The position numbers were made by a program, and so were the translations under genes. A stretch of DNA of 33,393 nucleotides from UBA7702 sp040776805 (GTDB taxonomy: Bacteria; Bacillota; Dehalobacteriia; UBA7702): the NCBI GenBank assembly GCA_040776805.1, contig JAXGZS010000011.1, positions 1 to 33,393 on the forward strand. The letters are read 5' to 3'. Shown here piece by piece: positions 31,830 to 33,393 of this stretch (its first letter is position 1; each line of letters opens with the position of its first letter). The notes beneath the pieces are model-generated. The model saw only the letters and a program-made list of their open reading frames with translations. It was not told the origin of the DNA and searched no databases.

Positions 31830-32413
31830 GCAACCTGAAGATCGGTTTCGGTGTCACCGGCTCCCACTGTACCTTGGGTAAGGCCTTTGCCGCCGCCCGC
31901 CGCCTCGTTGAGAAAGAGGGGGCAACGTTGTACCCGATTTTTTCACCGGCGGTGAATGATACGGATACCCGGTTCGGCACAGCAATCTTTTGGCGGGAAG
32001 AAATGCAAGAGATTTCCGGCCGTGAAATCATCACCACAATTTTTGAGGCGGAACCCATTGGTCCCAAGCATCTTTTGGATATCATGGTCATTGCTCCCGC
32101 CAGCGGCAATACCATGGGGAAATTGGTGAACGGTATCATTGATACGCCGGTACTGATGGCCGCCAAGGCGCATCTCAGAAACGGCGGTCCTTTGATCATC
32201 GCCGCTTCTACCAACGACGGCCTCAGCATCGGCGGCAGGAACATCGCCTCCCTGCTTAATTTTAAAAATGTATATTTTGTTCCTTTTGGTCAGGATGATC
32301 CTGTTCATAAACCGAATTCCCTTGTGGCGAACATGGAGCTGATCCCCGATACCGTGGCGGCGGCCATGAAAAATGAACAAATTCAGCCGGTATTGATTGA
32401 ATATTTGAATTAG
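31820..32413 (+). CDS. dpaB: Dipicolinate synthase subunit B
   Basis: This 197-aa flavoprotein-fold subunit of dipicolinate synthase is the SpoVFB family. It starts KIGFGVTGSHCTLGKAF and has MVIAPASGNTMGKLVNGIIDTPVLMAAKAHLRN, the flavoprotein PASANT-type motif region. The C-terminus has VPFGQDDPVHKPNSLVANM, typical of DpaB. The GTG at 31820 lies at good distance from AAAGGGGGTGA; an ATG at 31826 is the alternative. It overlaps the end of dpaA. The last codons contain the -35 and part of the spacer of the asd promoter. Confidence 0.95.
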   Translation: MRMSNLKIGFGVTGSHCTLGKAFAAARRLVEKEGATLYPIFSPAVNDTDTRFGTAIFWREEMQEISGREIITTIFEAEPIGPKHLLDIMVIAPASGNTMGKLVNGIIDTPVLMAAKAHLRNGGPLIIAASTNDGLSIGGRNIASLLNFKNVYFVPFGQDDPVHKPNSLVANMELIPDTVAAAMKNEQIQPVLIEYLN

Positions 32414-32425
32414 ATGTAGTATAAT
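32397..32425 (+). promoter_or_regulatory. Promoter for asd overlapping the dpaB stop
   Basis: TTGAAT at 32397-32402 and TATAAT at 32420-32425 are 17 bases apart. The start would be near 32432, giving a leader of about 55 bases. It allows asd to be expressed in growth independently of the sporulation pair dpaAB. Confidence 0.8.
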
Positions 32426-32488
32426 AGTAGATCATGGAATCAAATGGATCGAAAATGATAGAAGCATTCCAGATATAAGGTGGTTATT

Positions 32489-33393
32489 ATGAAAAAATAC
32501 GCTGTCGCTGTGGTCGGCGCCACCGGCGCTGTGGGCCATGAATTGCTCAACGGATTGGCCAAACGCAACTTTCCTCTAAAAGAGCTGCGGCTTTTGGCCA
32601 GCAGCCGCTCCCAAGGGAAAATCATTCCCTTTCGCGGAGAAGATTTGGTGGTCGACACCTGTACCGCGGATTCGTTCCGCGGCATTGATATCGTATTGTT
32701 TGCCGGCGGTTCCCAAAGTAAACAGTTTGCTTTGGATGCCGTGAAAGCCGGCGCTGTGGTGATCGATAACAGTTCCGCTTTTCGGATGGATCCGAAAGTG
32801 CCTCTCGTTGTGCCGGAAGTGAATCCCGAGGATATCCGTTGGCACGAAGGTCTGATTGCCAATCCCAATTGCTCCACCATCCAAATGGTGGTCGCTTTAA
32901 AGCCCCTTCACGATGAAGCCCGCATTAAAAGGATCATCGTTTCCACTTATCAGGCGGTATCCGGTGCCGGCAAGGAGGGGATGGCCGCGCTTGAACAGGA
33001 AGTGAAGGAATATGCCGCGTCGGGCAAGGATCCAAAGTTTTTGACGCCTTCGGCGTTTCCCTATCCCATCGCCTTTAACTGCATTCCTCAAATCGATTCC
33101 TTTTTGCCGGACGGTTACACCAAAGAAGAAATGAAAATGGTGAATGAAACAAGAAAGATGTTCCATGATAACACCATCGCCATCAATGCCACGACAGTGC
33201 GGGTGCCGGTGTTTCGGAGCCATGCCGAGTCGATTACCGTTGAGACGGAAAAACCGCTCAGTCCGGAAAGAGCCAGAGAATTGTTATCTTCCGCTCCCGG
33301 CGTCGTTTTGCAGGATGTCCCCGCAAACCAGGAATATCCCATGCCGCTTTTTTCGGCGGGAACCGATGATGTTTACGTCGGACGGATCAGAAA
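32489..33393 (+). CDS. asd: Aspartate-semialdehyde dehydrogenase, 5' part (runs off right edge)
   Basis: The first 301 residues are present. The enzyme reduces aspartyl phosphate to the semialdehyde, the shared precursor of lysine, diaminopimelate, methionine and threonine. The nucleotide-binding start is VAVVGATGAVGHELL, the catalytic cysteine is in IANPNCSTIQ, and VSTYQAVSGAGKEG and the FNCIPQID segment follow. NATTVRVPVFRSHAESI marks the active-site histidine region. An AAGGTGG ribosome site precedes the ATG. A full protein is usually about 330-350 aa, so only some 30-50 residues are missing. dapB, dpaAB and asd together show a lysine/DAP/dipicolinate cluster. Confidence 0.96.
   Translation, partial: MKKYAVAVVGATGAVGHELLNGLAKRNFPLKELRLLASSRSQGKIIPFRGEDLVVDTCTADSFRGIDIVLFAGGSQSKQFALDAVKAGAVVIDNSSAFRMDPKVPLVVPEVNPEDIRWHEGLIANPNCSTIQMVVALKPLHDEARIKRIIVSTYQAVSGAGKEGMAALEQEVKEYAASGKDPKFLTPSAFPYPIAFNCIPQIDSFLPDGYTKEEMKMVNETRKMFHDNTIAINATTVRVPVFRSHAESITVETEKPLSPERARELLSSAPGVVLQDVPANQEYPMPLFSAGTDDVYVGRIR

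Noticed and set aside
1..33393. Mobile elements, CRISPR, tRNA or rRNA genes
   Set aside because: No transposase-like frames, spaced direct repeats or tRNA-like cloverleaf sequences were seen on either strand.

Overview
This window is a dense run of same-strand (+) housekeeping genes, about 50 % GC by eye, from a Bacillota (Firmicutes) chromosome. Gene order and content resemble the recA/rny, nusA-infB and pnp-asd neighbourhoods of spore-forming Clostridia and Negativicutes. Negativicutes is my best guess, but the sequence alone does not prove it. dpaA/dpaB (dipicolinate synthase), a YlxY-type deacetylase and a YmxH-type PRC-barrel remnant point to a sporulating organism or one recently derived from sporulators. 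I see no mobile elements, CRISPR arrays, tRNA or rRNA genes, and no convincing minus-strand genes.

Layout. 1-5.6 kb: 3' end of ftsK, a short RodZ-like gene, rimO, pgsA, stand-alone CinA amidase, thpR, recA, recX. 5.6-9.9 kb: a structured leader, then rny, an unknown 177-aa gene, ymdB (frameshifted) and an M19 dipeptidase. 9.9-13.6 kb: PHP phosphoesterase, cobS, guaB and a Nudix protein with a degenerate box. 13.65-22.1 kb: the rimP-nusA-ylxR-ylxQ-infB-rbfA-nrnA-truB/ribF operon, with a clear promoter and a leader terminator of the kind known to give NusA autoregulation. 22.1-24.8 kb: rpsO with its own promoter, leader and terminator, then pnp (frameshifted). 24.9-28.4 kb: ylxY-like, M16 peptidase, a heavily frameshifted dut-ymxH block, dapB. 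28.5-33.4 kb: an LtaS-type membrane sulfatase-fold protein, dpaA, dpaB and the 5' part of asd.

Function. The middle operon couples ribosome and transcription factors (RimP, NusA, IF-2, RbfA) to RNA turnover (NrnA) and to tRNA pseudouridylation/flavin synthesis. The truB and ribF parts are in one continuous open frame, which is either a real fusion or a one-base artefact. RNase Y, PNPase and NrnA are all encoded here, so much of the RNA-decay machinery lies in one window. At the right end asd and dapB feed the diaminopimelate/lysine pathway, and DpaAB diverts its intermediate to dipicolinate. asd has its own promoter inside the end of dpaB.

Sequence quality. Single-base frameshifts in ymdB and pnp and at least seven frame changes in about 470 bases of dut suggest consensus errors or recent decay. 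Most novelty candidates are regulatory leaders (rny, dipeptidase, rpsO, pnp, ylxY) rather than a new protein system. I found no clearly new multi-gene system.
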